Assembly (NCBI GenBank): GCA_025927665.1
Contig: JAICKZ010000090.1
Span: 1-11,176 of the forward strand
Length of the DNA stretch: 11,176 nt
Reading direction: 5' to 3'
From: Steroidobacteraceae bacterium
GTDB lineage: Bacteria; Pseudomonadota; Gammaproteobacteria; Steroidobacterales; Steroidobacteraceae
Shown here: piece after piece, positions 1 through 6,724 of the stretch
Layout: every line of letters starts with the position of its first letter
Numbering within the stretch: position 1 is the first letter of the stretch
Program-made: the position numbers and the translations under genes
The notes under the pieces: model-generated
What the model was told of the DNA's origin: nothing
Seen by the model: only the letters and a program-made list of their open reading frames with translations
The model's database searches: none

Positions 1-75
1 GAGATTGCAAAACTACACTTGTCATTCGCGTTCAATTCATTGACGATTACACTCCCAAAAATTGATGGTGCCCTC

Positions 76-1803
76 ATGCCTGCCGCCAAAAAATCTGTAC
101 ATACCTCTGCAAAGAGTCCTGCCAAAGCCAATCGCAAATATTCCTCATTGGTAGTCGATGGTCTGAAACAAACTCCCAGTCGTGCCATGCTGCGTGCAGT
201 AGGCTACAAGGATGCTGATTTCAAAAAACCTGCAGTGGGAATTGCATCCACTTGGAGTAACTTAACTCCCTGCAACATGCATATCGATAAGCTGGCCAAA
301 GCTGCAGCAGCATCCATTGATGTATCGGGTGGCAAGAGCACCACATTTGGCACCATCACCGTGTCCGATGGCATTTCAATGGGTACGCCAGGCATGCGTT
401 ATTCATTAGTGTCACGTGAAGTCATCGCGGACTCCATTGAAACCGTAACAGGTGCACAAGGTTTTGATGGCGTGATTGCGATTGGTGGTTGTGACAAAAA
501 CATACCGGGTTGCATGATGGCCCTGGCTCGATTGAATCGTCCCGCGATCTTTATCTATGGCGGCACCATTCGTCCTGGCAAGGGACATACCGATGTGATT
601 TCCGTGTTCGAAGCGGTGGGTGCTTACGCACGCGGCGCGATGAATGACAAACAACTTCTGGAAATTGAGAAAGCGGCGATTCCAGGTCCCGGCAGTTGTG
701 GTGGCATGTATACCGCCAACACCATGGCTTCTGCGATTGAAGCATTGGGCATGAGTTTGCCCAATAGTTCCGCACAAGATGCTGTATCAAAAAACAAACT
801 CGATGATTGCAAGCGTGCCGGCAAGGCAATCGTCGAACTTATCAAGAAAGACATCAAGCCTTCTGACATCTTGACGCGTAAAGCATTTGAAAATGCAATT
901 ACCGTGGTGATTGCGTTAGGCGGTTCAACCAACGCGGTGTTGCATTTGTTAGCGATTGCCAGCGCGGCGAATATTAAATTGGAACTCGACGATTTCAATC
1001 GTATCGGTAAGCGTGTGCCAGTGCTTGCTGATCTGCGGCCTAGTGGCAAATACTTGATGTCAGAGATCATCAAGATCGGCGGCATTCAACCCTTGATGAA
1101 AATGCTCTTGAAAGAAGGATTATTACACGGTGACGTACTGACCGTCACCGGCAAGACGTTAGCCGATAATCTCAAGTCAGTGAAGACTTATCCAAAGAAT
1201 CAAGAGATCGTGCATGCTTTTAATAACCCGATCAAAGCAGATAGCCACTTGCGTATCTTGTATGGAAATCTCGCACCGGAAGGTGCGGTTGCAAAGATCA
1301 CTGGCAAAGAAGGGTTGGCATTTTCCGGTCGTGCCAGAGTTTTCAATTCAGAAGAGTCATCATTGCAAGCCATTCTTGACGGTGTGGTGGTTGCAGGTGA
1401 CGTGCTCGTTATTCGTTATGAAGGTCCCAAGGGTGGCCCCGGTATGCGTGAGATGCTCAGTCCTACTAGTGCCATCATGGGCAAGGGCCTTGGCGATAAA
1501 GTGGCTTTCATTACAGATGGACGTTTCTCAGGCGGTAGTCATGGTTTTGTGGTCGGACATGTATCACCCGAGGCTGCAGTCGGCGGTCCTATTGCATTAA
1601 TCGAAGATGGCGATGAGATCACCATTGATGCAGTTGCCAACACGATTATCTGTAATGTTTCCGAGGCAGAAATGAAACGCCGCAAGGCGCAGTGGCAGGC
1701 ACCACAACCTTATGCGACACGCGGTGTGCTCGCGAAGTATGCGCGTGCCGTAAGTAGTGCATCGTTTGGTGCAGTGACGGACTGCGAGAAAGAACAGTGC
1801 TGA
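76..1803 (+). CDS. ilvD: Dihydroxy-acid dehydratase (IlvD)
   Basis: It catalyses the dehydration of 2,3-dihydroxy-isovalerate and 2,3-dihydroxy-3-methylvalerate to the 2-oxo acids, the third common step of valine and isoleucine synthesis, in the cytoplasm. The protein shows both IlvD/Edd signatures: CDKNIPG (C139 counted from the ATG at 76) and ITDGRFSGG near the C-terminus. Three cysteines, C66 in TPCN, C139 and C208 in GPGSCGG, match the Fe-S ligands of the family, and the Lys of CDKN is the residue that is carbamylated to bind Mg in characterised members. The length of 575 aa is normal for the shorter form of the family. An in-frame TTG at 19 would add 19 residues. I prefer the ATG at 76 because the Lys/Ala-rich tail that follows is already longer than usual, but neither start has a good ribosome binding site. 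No other ilv gene is adjacent. Confidence 0.95.
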   Translation: MPAAKKSVHTSAKSPAKANRKYSSLVVDGLKQTPSRAMLRAVGYKDADFKKPAVGIASTWSNLTPCNMHIDKLAKAAAASIDVSGGKSTTFGTITVSDGISMGTPGMRYSLVSREVIADSIETVTGAQGFDGVIAIGGCDKNIPGCMMALARLNRPAIFIYGGTIRPGKGHTDVISVFEAVGAYARGAMNDKQLLEIEKAAIPGPGSCGGMYTANTMASAIEALGMSLPNSSAQDAVSKNKLDDCKRAGKAIVELIKKDIKPSDILTRKAFENAITVVIALGGSTNAVLHLLAIASAANIKLELDDFNRIGKRVPVLADLRPSGKYLMSEIIKIGGIQPLMKMLLKEGLLHGDVLTVTGKTLADNLKSVKTYPKNQEIVHAFNNPIKADSHLRILYGNLAPEGAVAKITGKEGLAFSGRARVFNSEESSLQAILDGVVVAGDVLVIRYEGPKGGPGMREMLSPTSAIMGKGLGDKVAFITDGRFSGGSHGFVVGHVSPEAAVGGPIALIEDGDEITIDAVANTIICNVSEAEMKRRKAQWQAPQPYATRGVLAKYARAVSSASFGAVTDCEKEQC

Positions 1804-1940
1804 GTGGTGATTGAATTGTAAATCACACCGAAGTAGATTTGGCCGAGCTTGTGATCTTAAGGTTTGTGCAGCACGTCAACATGCATTGCTTAGCGATTGG
1901 ATATTCTGCGTTGAGTGATGAGGCAACCTAGGATGAATTA

Positions 1941-2342
1941 ATGAATAGAACTTCTACTTTGGTGTTGAGTATATGCGCATTTGTATTGCTCGCAGCTTGC
2001 AAGCCAGAGCTTGTCACCACCATCAAAGATGCTGAATCGGTCAATGTGTATCTTTACAGAAGTGATAAAGCAGTAGACAGAGTGGTGGACAAGCGGATTG
2101 TAAAGCGAGGCAGCAGTGGCTATAAAGCGCTGGTCGAATGGGCCAAGAAAAACAAGTCAGATTGGGCTCCTAGTACGACAACTTATCCACCTGTTTTGAT
2201 TATTGAGTGCAAAGAATTTTCGCTTAATGTTAGAAAAGACCTGTTAATCTTTAAATACAAAGATGGCGAGTACTCAAAGAAAACCACCGTTGAAGATTAT
2301 TTATGGTTTAAGAAGCAACTGGGTTTGAACGAATCAACATAG
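1941..2342 (+). CDS. Small predicted lipoprotein, function unknown
   Basis: A 133-aa protein that begins with a classic lipoprotein signal: a short basic start (MNR), a hydrophobic stretch, and a lipobox LAAC with the acylated cysteine at residue 20. The +2 residue is Lys, so there is no inner-membrane-retaining Asp, and outer-membrane sorting is the default expectation. The mature part is about 113 residues, basic and without cysteine pairs or an obvious domain. It is rich in Lys, Asp and aromatic residues (PPVLIIECKEFSLNVRK in the middle). AGGA at 1929-1932 sits about 8 bases before the ATG and supports this start. It lies 137 bases after ilvD and is probably transcribed separately. I do not recognise the family. 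Confidence 0.75.
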   Translation: MNRTSTLVLSICAFVLLAACKPELVTTIKDAESVNVYLYRSDKAVDRVVDKRIVKRGSSGYKALVEWAKKNKSDWAPSTTTYPPVLIIECKEFSLNVRKDLLIFKYKDGEYSKKTTVEDYLWFKKQLGLNEST

Positions 2343-2380
2343 CGATGCAGATATTATTAACACATGATCACGTAATAAAA

Positions 2381-2412
2381 GCTGGGCGCGACATCCAGTC
2401 TATAAGATTGGA
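2381..2412. repeat. Degenerate copy of the CTGGG palindromic repeat
   Basis: The string GCTGGGCGCGACATCCAG followed by TCTATAAGATT resembles the right unit of the 4217-4272 repeat, which reads GCTGGGTCGCGACCCAGC then CTACAGGACT. It carries a lost T, an inserted AT and base changes in the tail. The palindrome is therefore imperfect here. It fills most of the gap between the lipoprotein gene and the HMG-CoA lyase gene. The match is by eye and short. Confidence 0.4.
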
Positions 2413-2430
2413 TTCTTTGTGCGTGTTGCA

Positions 2431-3348
2431 ATGACTCAAGCCACTGCCAAATCTGCACATCATCATGTCGAGCTTATTGAAGTCGGCCCTCGTGATGGTT
2501 TGCAAAATGAAACAACCTTGCTATCAACAGCTGACAAGGTTGAGCTGATTCAACAATTGATTAAAGCAGGTTCGCGCCGCATTGAAGTGGCGAGTTTTGT
2601 AAATCCACATCGTGTGCCGCAAATGGCCGATGCGGAAGCGGTGTTAGCTGCTGTTCCTAAGCAATCAAACATCTGCCGCATCGGATTGGTACTAAATCGC
2701 AAAGGTTTGGAGCGTGCAATCGCTGCCGGATGTGATGAAGTTGGATTGGTTGCGGTTGCCACCAATACATTCGGCGAAAAAAATCAAGGTATGAATATTG
2801 AGCAATCTATTGCCAGCTGCAAGGAGTTGGCGCCGATTGCAAAAGCAGCGGGATTGACTGTTCAAATTACGTTGTCGGTTGCGTTTGGTTGTCCTTATGA
2901 AGGCGAAGTTACCGCACAAAGTGTTTTGGATATCGCTAAACGCCTTGCTGAACTGCAACCTCGCGAGTTGGCACTGGCAGACACCATTGGTGTTGCGGTT
3001 CCTACTCAAGTCCAACATTTGTTCGAGCATGTACGTGCTTTCGCTCCAGCCTTGACCTTGCGCGGACATTTTCACAATACCCGCAATACGGCATTGGCAA
3101 ATATACTGGCGGCCTACCAAACCGGTGTCAAAGTATTCGATAGCAGCGTTGGTGGTATTGGTGGTTGCCCGTTTGCACCCAAAGCCAGTGGTAACGTCGC
3201 CACCGAAGACGTCGTGTATACCTTGGAACGAAGTGGTATTGTTACAGGCCTGTCTCTCGCCGCACTTATTGATACTTCGCAGTGGTTGCAGCACAAGCTC
3301 GGACATGTGCTGCCAAGCGCGGTGGCGCGAGCGGGAATGTTTCCGTAG
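2431..3348 (+). CDS. Hydroxymethylglutaryl-CoA lyase family protein
   Basis: A DRE-TIM metallolyase of 305 aa. HMG-CoA lyases cleave HMG-CoA to acetyl-CoA and acetoacetate, the last step of leucine breakdown. Visible family features, numbered from the ATG at 2431: EVGPRDGLQNE with R21 and D22, E52 in IEVASF, the metal-binding HFH at 213-215, and the loop cysteine C246 in GGIGGCPF, followed by ASGNVATED. These correspond to the catalytic Arg/Asp, the His pair and the loop Cys of the human enzyme. Two differences deserve caution: HFHNT replaces the usual HCHDT, and SVGGIGG replaces SVAGLGG. The enzyme may therefore belong to an HMG-CoA-lyase-like branch with another acyl-CoA substrate. No other leucine-degradation gene is beside it. 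An in-frame GTG at 2419 is an alternative start with a weak GGA 7 bases upstream. Confidence 0.85.
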   Translation: MTQATAKSAHHHVELIEVGPRDGLQNETTLLSTADKVELIQQLIKAGSRRIEVASFVNPHRVPQMADAEAVLAAVPKQSNICRIGLVLNRKGLERAIAAGCDEVGLVAVATNTFGEKNQGMNIEQSIASCKELAPIAKAAGLTVQITLSVAFGCPYEGEVTAQSVLDIAKRLAELQPRELALADTIGVAVPTQVQHLFEHVRAFAPALTLRGHFHNTRNTALANILAAYQTGVKVFDSSVGGIGGCPFAPKASGNVATEDVVYTLERSGIVTGLSLAALIDTSQWLQHKLGHVLPSAVARAGMFP

Positions 3349-3404
3349 ACTATGATTGGATCTCTACGGTTCAAGAGCGATGTCCACAGTTAATATTGAT
3401 GAGG

Positions 3405-3515
3405 TCCGCGCCAGCGGAAATTAGTTAGTTAATTCGCGCAGCGGAAATTGGTTAGATAACTCGCGATAGCAAATATTAATTGGTTAATTCGCGCCAGCGG
3501 AAATTGGTTAGACAA
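3405..3515. repeat. Four imperfect tandem repeats of 27-29 bp
   Basis: Four consecutive units start at 3405, 3434, 3461 and 3489. Each begins TCGCGCCAGCGGAAATT (or a close variant) and continues GGTTAGNTAA. Units 2 and 4 are nearly identical over their first 24 bases apart from one missing C. Unit 3 is the most diverged (TCGCGATAGCAAATATTAATT). No spacers separate them, so this is a minisatellite-like array and not a CRISPR. It lies between the HMG-CoA lyase stop and the peroxiredoxin leader. Possible roles are a protein-binding array or a neutral slippage product; nothing here decides between them. Confidence 0.8.
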
Positions 3516-3531
3516 GAATTTTTATGGATCT

Positions 3532-3553
3532 TGATCTTGCTTGTGCAAGATCA
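3532..3553. promoter_or_regulatory. Perfect 9-bp hairpin or operator upstream of peroxiredoxin
   Basis: TGATCTTGC and GCAAGATCA are exact inverted copies separated by TTGT. No T-tract follows on the plus strand, so it is not a standard rho-independent terminator. The dyad lies 84 bases before the peroxiredoxin ATG and just upstream of a possible promoter, which would suit an operator. A terminator or RNA-stability role is also possible. Confidence 0.4.
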
Positions 3554-3566
3554 GAGATTTGAGCGA

Positions 3567-3596
3567 TTGATATTGCTGCACGTCGTTCAGTAGATT
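3567..3596 (+). promoter_or_regulatory. Possible sigma-70 promoter for the peroxiredoxin
   Basis: TTGATA (3567-3572) and TAGATT (3591-3596) are spaced by 18 bases and lie about 40 bases before the peroxiredoxin ATG. The match to the consensus is 5/6 and 4/6. It is a candidate only. Confidence 0.25.
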
Positions 3597-3625
3597 TAGT
3601 TCATTGACTTGTTTTATTTTATTTC

Positions 3626-3630
3626 AGGAG
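3626..3630 (+). promoter_or_regulatory. Ribosome binding site fixing the peroxiredoxin start
   Basis: AGGAG lies six bases before the ATG at 3637. It selects this ATG over the in-frame TTG at 3604, which would add 11 residues that have no counterpart in the family. Confidence 0.85.
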
Positions 3631-3636
3631 ATCATC

Positions 3637-4119
3637 ATGACTATTCAAGTTGGCAACAAGATGCCGAGTGGCACATTTAAAATCATGTCGGCCGAAGGCC
3701 CCAAAGATTTGACTACGGCACAACTGTTTGAAGGCAAAAAAGTATTGTTGGTATCGGTGCCAGGTGCATTCACACCGACATGCGATAAAAAACATCTGCC
3801 TGGCTACGTTAAACAATCCAGTGCATTGAAAGACAAAGGCGTCGACACCATTGCCTTTATGGCCGTGAACGATGTGTTCGTTATGGACGCTTGGGGCAAG
3901 GCATCCAACGTGGGCGATTCTATCTTGATGCTTGCTGATGGTAATGGCGATTATGCTAAAGCCTTGGGACTTGAATTGGATGGTCGCGGTTTTGGCTTAG
4001 GTACACGTGGCCAACGTTTTTCCATCATTGTTGATAACGGTGTGGTGACACAATTGAACATCGAACCACCGGGCCAATTTAATATTTCTTCTGCTGAATG
4101 TGCATTGGGTCAGTTGTAA
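3637..4119 (+). CDS. Peroxiredoxin, Prx5 type
   Basis: A thiol peroxidase of 160 aa that reduces hydrogen peroxide and organic hydroperoxides in the cytoplasm. The active-site signature PGAFTPTC is complete: P42, T46 and the peroxidatic cysteine C49. The conserved arginine is most likely R126 in GTRGQRFS. A second cysteine, C155, sits in the C-terminal SSAECALGQL segment. Human PRDX5 has its peroxidatic and resolving cysteines at 47 and 151, a nearly identical spacing, so an atypical two-cysteine mechanism with an intramolecular disulfide is plausible; this is inferred from position only. There is no fused glutaredoxin domain, so the reductant is not given by the sequence. A strong AGGAG precedes the start. 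The gene stands alone, with repeats on both sides. Confidence 0.93.
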   Translation: MTIQVGNKMPSGTFKIMSAEGPKDLTTAQLFEGKKVLLVSVPGAFTPTCDKKHLPGYVKQSSALKDKGVDTIAFMAVNDVFVMDAWGKASNVGDSILMLADGNGDYAKALGLELDGRGFGLGTRGQRFSIIVDNGVVTQLNIEPPGQFNISSAECALGQL

Positions 4120-4218
4120 TCAATTGCAACTGAAGAACCTTTGATCCTTCGACAAGCTTGTATGGTTTGTCCTCGGCACAATGAAGCGTAAGCTTTGAGT
4201 GTCGAGGTGAAGCTCTAG

Positions 4219-4236
4219 GCTGGGTTGTAACCCAGC
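4219..4236. repeat. Palindromic unit, left copy
   Basis: GCTGGGTT and AACCCAGC pair around a two-base centre (GT). It is the left unit of the inverted pair inside the larger intergenic element. No run of T follows, so termination is not certain. Confidence 0.65.
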
Positions 4237-4251
4237 TCTTGCGTATTAAAT

Positions 4252-4269
4252 GCTGGGTCGCGACCCAGC
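4252..4269. repeat. Palindromic unit, right copy
   Basis: GCTGGGTCGCGACCCAGC is a perfect 18-bp palindrome. With the left unit it forms an inverted pair, and the flanking TA/CTA bases extend the mirror symmetry. A decayed relative is seen at 2381-2412. Confidence 0.7.
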
Positions 4270-4331
4270 CTACAGGACTTAATGCCGTTCATTGTGAGTT
4301 TGTCGAACCTATCTTATAAAAAGGTATAACA

Positions 4332-4709
4332 ATGAAAATATTTCTAGCAATTACCGCAATCATCTCTTGGTTATTCGGCATCATGTTGCTGTTCTTTGCA
4401 AAGGATTTTTATACACCGATGGGAATTGAGGTAACGGATCAGTTCAATCTGATTGCTCAAGCGGAAGGTGCGGGATTGATTGGTTTGGGTGTGTTCAACT
4501 GGATGGCGCGTAACATGAATCGCTACGGACAAATTTCCATTCTGGCTGGCAATCTGCTCACACAGGCTATATCGCTCGTTTTGCTCACCCGTGCGATCAT
4601 GCTGCACATTGTCAGTGGCACGACATCAGGTATTGCAACGCATGTCATCTTCGGCGCAGGATTTGCCTGGTTTTTATTGCGTGCGATGCGTAACCAAAAT
4701 GCTGTTTAA
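4332..4709 (+). CDS. Small four-helix inner-membrane protein, unknown function
   Basis: A 125-aa very hydrophobic protein. Segments at roughly residues 4-23, 40-58, 67-90 and 98-117 look like membrane helices, with short Arg-rich turns (ARNMNRYG at 59-66) and a basic tail (RAMRNQNAV). No catalytic motif is visible. AAGG at 4321-4324, seven bases before the ATG, supports the start. It is the first gene of a tight group: its stop is followed after six bases by the rsmC start, so it is probably cotranscribed with the two 16S rRNA modification genes. I do not recognise the family, and the neighbourhood does not explain a membrane protein. Confidence 0.75.
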   Translation: MKIFLAITAIISWLFGIMLLFFAKDFYTPMGIEVTDQFNLIAQAEGAGLIGLGVFNWMARNMNRYGQISILAGNLLTQAISLVLLTRAIMLHIVSGTTSGIATHVIFGAGFAWFLLRAMRNQNAV

Positions 4710-4715
4710 TGCAAC

Positions 4716-5783
4716 ATGAGCGGAACTGATGATGCGTTGGAGACTTTACTGTACACGTTTTCAATTGGACAATTGCAATGGAATGATGACGCATTGTTTC
4801 TGCGCGCTCGTGGTAATCAAACACTTTTCAATATCGCAAATAAAAATTTAGTCTGCGAACAGAGTTTCAAACCAGAAGCAGATACTTTACAACGTGCCGG
4901 ATTTAACGTCACACCGAATTTAGAATCGCAAGAGCTGAAAAAATTCTCGTTGATCTTAATATTGCCGTCGCGTCAACGCGATGAGGCACGAGCCTTGTTT
5001 GCACGTGCATTGCAATTGCTTAAATCAGATGGGTATGTTGTGGCTTGTGTCAGCAACAACGAAGGCGCACGTTAGCTGGAATCTGATTTTGAGAAGCTTG
5101 CCGGTGGTGTAAGTACACTGAGTAAACACAAATGTCGTGTGTTCTGGAGCAAATCACAACCACAAGCAATCGATCAAACCTTACTGAAGTCATGGCTTGA
5201 ATTGGATAAAGAACGGTCCGTGGTGAATGGTCGATTCATCAGTCGCCCTGGCGTGTTTGCATGGGATCGTATTGATGTAGCCTCTGCGTTGCTTGCAAAA
5301 CATTTTGCTACGCATTTAAGTGGAACGGCAGCGGACCTGGGAGCGGGATTTGGTTATCTAACCGCTGAGTTGTTACAACATTGTTCTGGCATTACTTCGG
5401 TTGACCTGTACGAGGCGGAACATCGTGCGTTACAACTGGCACAAAAAAATTTGCTGAGTCATGCCTCACGTGTGCCACTTCATTATCACTGGCATGATGT
5501 CACGAACGGTTTGTTGGCCAAGTACGACGTGATCATTAGTAATCCACCGTTCCATACACAAAGTCGCATGGATCGACCCGATATTGGCCGACGCTTTATT
5601 ACTGTTGCGGCGCAATCATTGAATCCCGGCGGACAATTGTGGATTGTCGCCAATCGCCACTTACCGTATGAAGAAGTTTTGGTTGAAGGTTTTGAGAGTG
5701 TAAAAATAATCGTGGAACAACAAGGATTCAAAGTCATTGCTGCAACTAAAAGCAAAGTGACGCTCAGGAAAGTTCGAAAATGA
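4716..5783 (+). pseudogene. rsmC: 16S rRNA m2G1207 methyltransferase RsmC, interrupted by an in-frame TAG
   Basis: RsmC uses SAM to methylate G1207 of 16S rRNA in the 30S subunit. The two halves, 4716-5075 (119 aa) and 5139-5783 (214 aa from a GTG), share one reading frame and are separated only by TAG at 5073-5075 and 21 sense codons. Read through, the protein has 355 codons, close to the 343 aa of E. coli RsmC. The first half is the non-catalytic RsmC N-domain. The second holds SAM motif I (ADLGAGFGYLT), the catalytic NPPFH (codons 276-280) and the conserved RPGVF and IVANRHLPY segments. Homology is continuous across the stop: NNEGAR-stop-LESDF aligns with the E. coli NRSGVRSAEQML. The GTG at 5139 has no clear ribosome site, so a separate C-half is doubtful. 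The gene ends in an ATGA overlap with rsuA. Causes could be mutation, base error or readthrough. Confidence 0.88.
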
Positions 5784-6478
5784 AATTGGTCAAGTTACTG
5801 GCCAATCTCGGATATGGAAGTCGCAAACAGGTGACTTTCATGTTTCGCGAAGGGCGCATTACGGATGATCAGGGCGCTGTGCTGTATGCGGATGATCAAA
5901 TCGAACACGCTCGTATTCGCGTCGATCAGCAACCACTTGATCCACCGCTTGGATTAACTATCATGCTGCATAAGCCAATTGGTTATACGTGCTCTACCAG
6001 CGATCATGGACAAATTATCTATGACCTGTTACCGCCACGATTTAGATTACGCTCGCCAATACTCGCCAGTGTGGGTCGATTGGACAAAGATACCAGCGGT
6101 CTATTGTTAATGACCGACGATGGTAAGTTGTTACAGCGCATCGTTCATCCCAAATCGCACTTGAGTAAAATGTATGAGGCAACATTGGCACGTGATTTGG
6201 TCGGTAATGAAGCTGATATTTTCGCCAGTGGTACTTTGATGTTGGAATCTGAACGTACACCCCTTGCGCCTGCACGAATGGAAGCGATCAATTCTCGCTC
6301 AGCAAAACTGATGTTGACCGAAGGTCGTTATCATCAAGTGCGACGCATGTTTGCCGCAGTCAGCAATCATGTGGAAACATTGCATCGCAGCCGAGTCGGT
6401 GGGTTGGCATTAGGTGACTTGCCCATAGGTGAATGGCGAGCGCTCGAAGAACAGGATCTGAAAATCCTGTTCGAATAA
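5780..6478 (+). CDS. rsuA: 16S rRNA pseudouridine-516 synthase RsuA
   Basis: RsuA isomerises U516 of 16S rRNA to pseudouridine during 30S assembly. The 232-aa protein starts with a short S4-like RNA-binding domain (about residues 1-55) and continues with the RsuA/RluB/E/F synthase fold. The signature GRLDKDTSGLLLMT places the catalytic aspartate at D102, the same number as in E. coli RsuA. MLHKPIGYTCS, LSKMYEATL and EGRYHQVRRMF are further family segments. RluB, E and F share several of these, but the D102 position, size and RsmC neighbour favour RsuA. The ATG overlaps the rsmC stop (ATGA), indicating translational coupling, and AGGA at 5766-5769 is a possible ribosome site. The stop codon follows a 9-bp hairpin. 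Confidence 0.9.
   Translation: MKLVKLLANLGYGSRKQVTFMFREGRITDDQGAVLYADDQIEHARIRVDQQPLDPPLGLTIMLHKPIGYTCSTSDHGQIIYDLLPPRFRLRSPILASVGRLDKDTSGLLLMTDDGKLLQRIVHPKSHLSKMYEATLARDLVGNEADIFASGTLMLESERTPLAPARMEAINSRSAKLMLTEGRYHQVRRMFAAVSNHVETLHRSRVGGLALGDLPIGEWRALEEQDLKILFE
6449..6472 (+). other. Perfect hairpin at the 3' end of rsuA
   Basis: GAACAGGAT and ATCCTGTTC pair perfectly around CTGAAA, three bases before the TAA stop. No T-tract follows, so it may be a weak or rho-dependent end, an RNA-protecting structure, or a chance result of the coding sequence. Confidence 0.4.
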
Positions 6479-6724
6479 AGTATAACTATCCATGGTCGGT
6501 TGTTCTTATCTATCTATCCAACCGTGCCTGCCGCTGTCAGCACGAGCATGGATATTCTCAAAAAGGAAGTGTGAGGCGCGTCGCAACTGCCTTACATACA
6601 TTGAGTACAGTGCGAGCTGTTCACTCTATTGATATGTGCTTATTGATATAGCGTGGTGAGGGTATTTTCTGTTAGTTAATCGCTACCGAGATTTGGCCAG
6701 TTCAATGACTACGGTTTAATCACT
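6479..6724. other. Gap between rsuA and the DUF4230-like gene
   Basis: No gene is supported. An out-of-frame open stretch from the end of rsuA to 6651 has no ribosome site or recognisable protein. A 6-bp dyad CGGTTG/CAACCG (6497-6524, loop of 16) is too weak to interpret. It presumably holds the promoter of the downstream gene, but I cannot place one. Confidence 0.5.

Larger units (their letters stand above)
4143..4312. repeat. Nested inverted repeat element (REP/BIME-like)
   Basis: Most of the gap after the peroxiredoxin is built of nested dyads. Outer arms: TTCGACAA (4148-4155) plus CACAATGAA (4177-4185) are matched, inverted, by TTCATTGTG (4288-4296) plus TTGTCGAA (4300-4307). In the left arm CCTCGGCAC (4171-4179) can pair with GTGTCGAGG (4199-4207) with one G-T. 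Centre: TAGGCTGGGT (4217-4225) mirrors ACCCAGCCTA (4263-4272). This arrangement of paired palindromic units in opposite orientation is typical of REP/BIME elements. It could act as transcription terminator or mRNA-stabilising structure for the peroxiredoxin transcript. Confidence 0.7.

Noticed and set aside
412..1600. Several long open frames inside ilvD, on both strands
   Set aside because: They overlap a gene with unmistakable family motifs, lack ribosome sites and resemble no known protein.
1807..1826. Terminator after ilvD (GTGATT/AATCAC, loop of 8)
   Set aside because: The stem is only 6 bp, AT-rich and not followed by a T-tract.
2550..3374. Open frames on both strands within and just beyond the HMG-CoA lyase gene
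   Set aside because: They are shadows of the lyase frame, with no start signals and no recognisable domains.
3405..3515. CRISPR array
   Set aside because: Units are directly adjacent with no unique spacers, and there are no cas genes.
4292..4320. Promoter TTGTGA-17-TATAAA before the membrane protein gene
   Set aside because: The boxes fit well, but transcription would start at about 4327, after the AAGG ribosome site, and the TTGTGA lies inside a repeat arm.
5073..5075. Genetic code in which TAG is read as sense
   Set aside because: The lipoprotein gene and the HMG-CoA lyase gene both end in TAG at sensible family lengths, so general reassignment is not supported.
6433..6651. Open frame overlapping the end of rsuA
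   Set aside because: It is out of frame with rsuA, has no ribosome site and no recognisable protein features.
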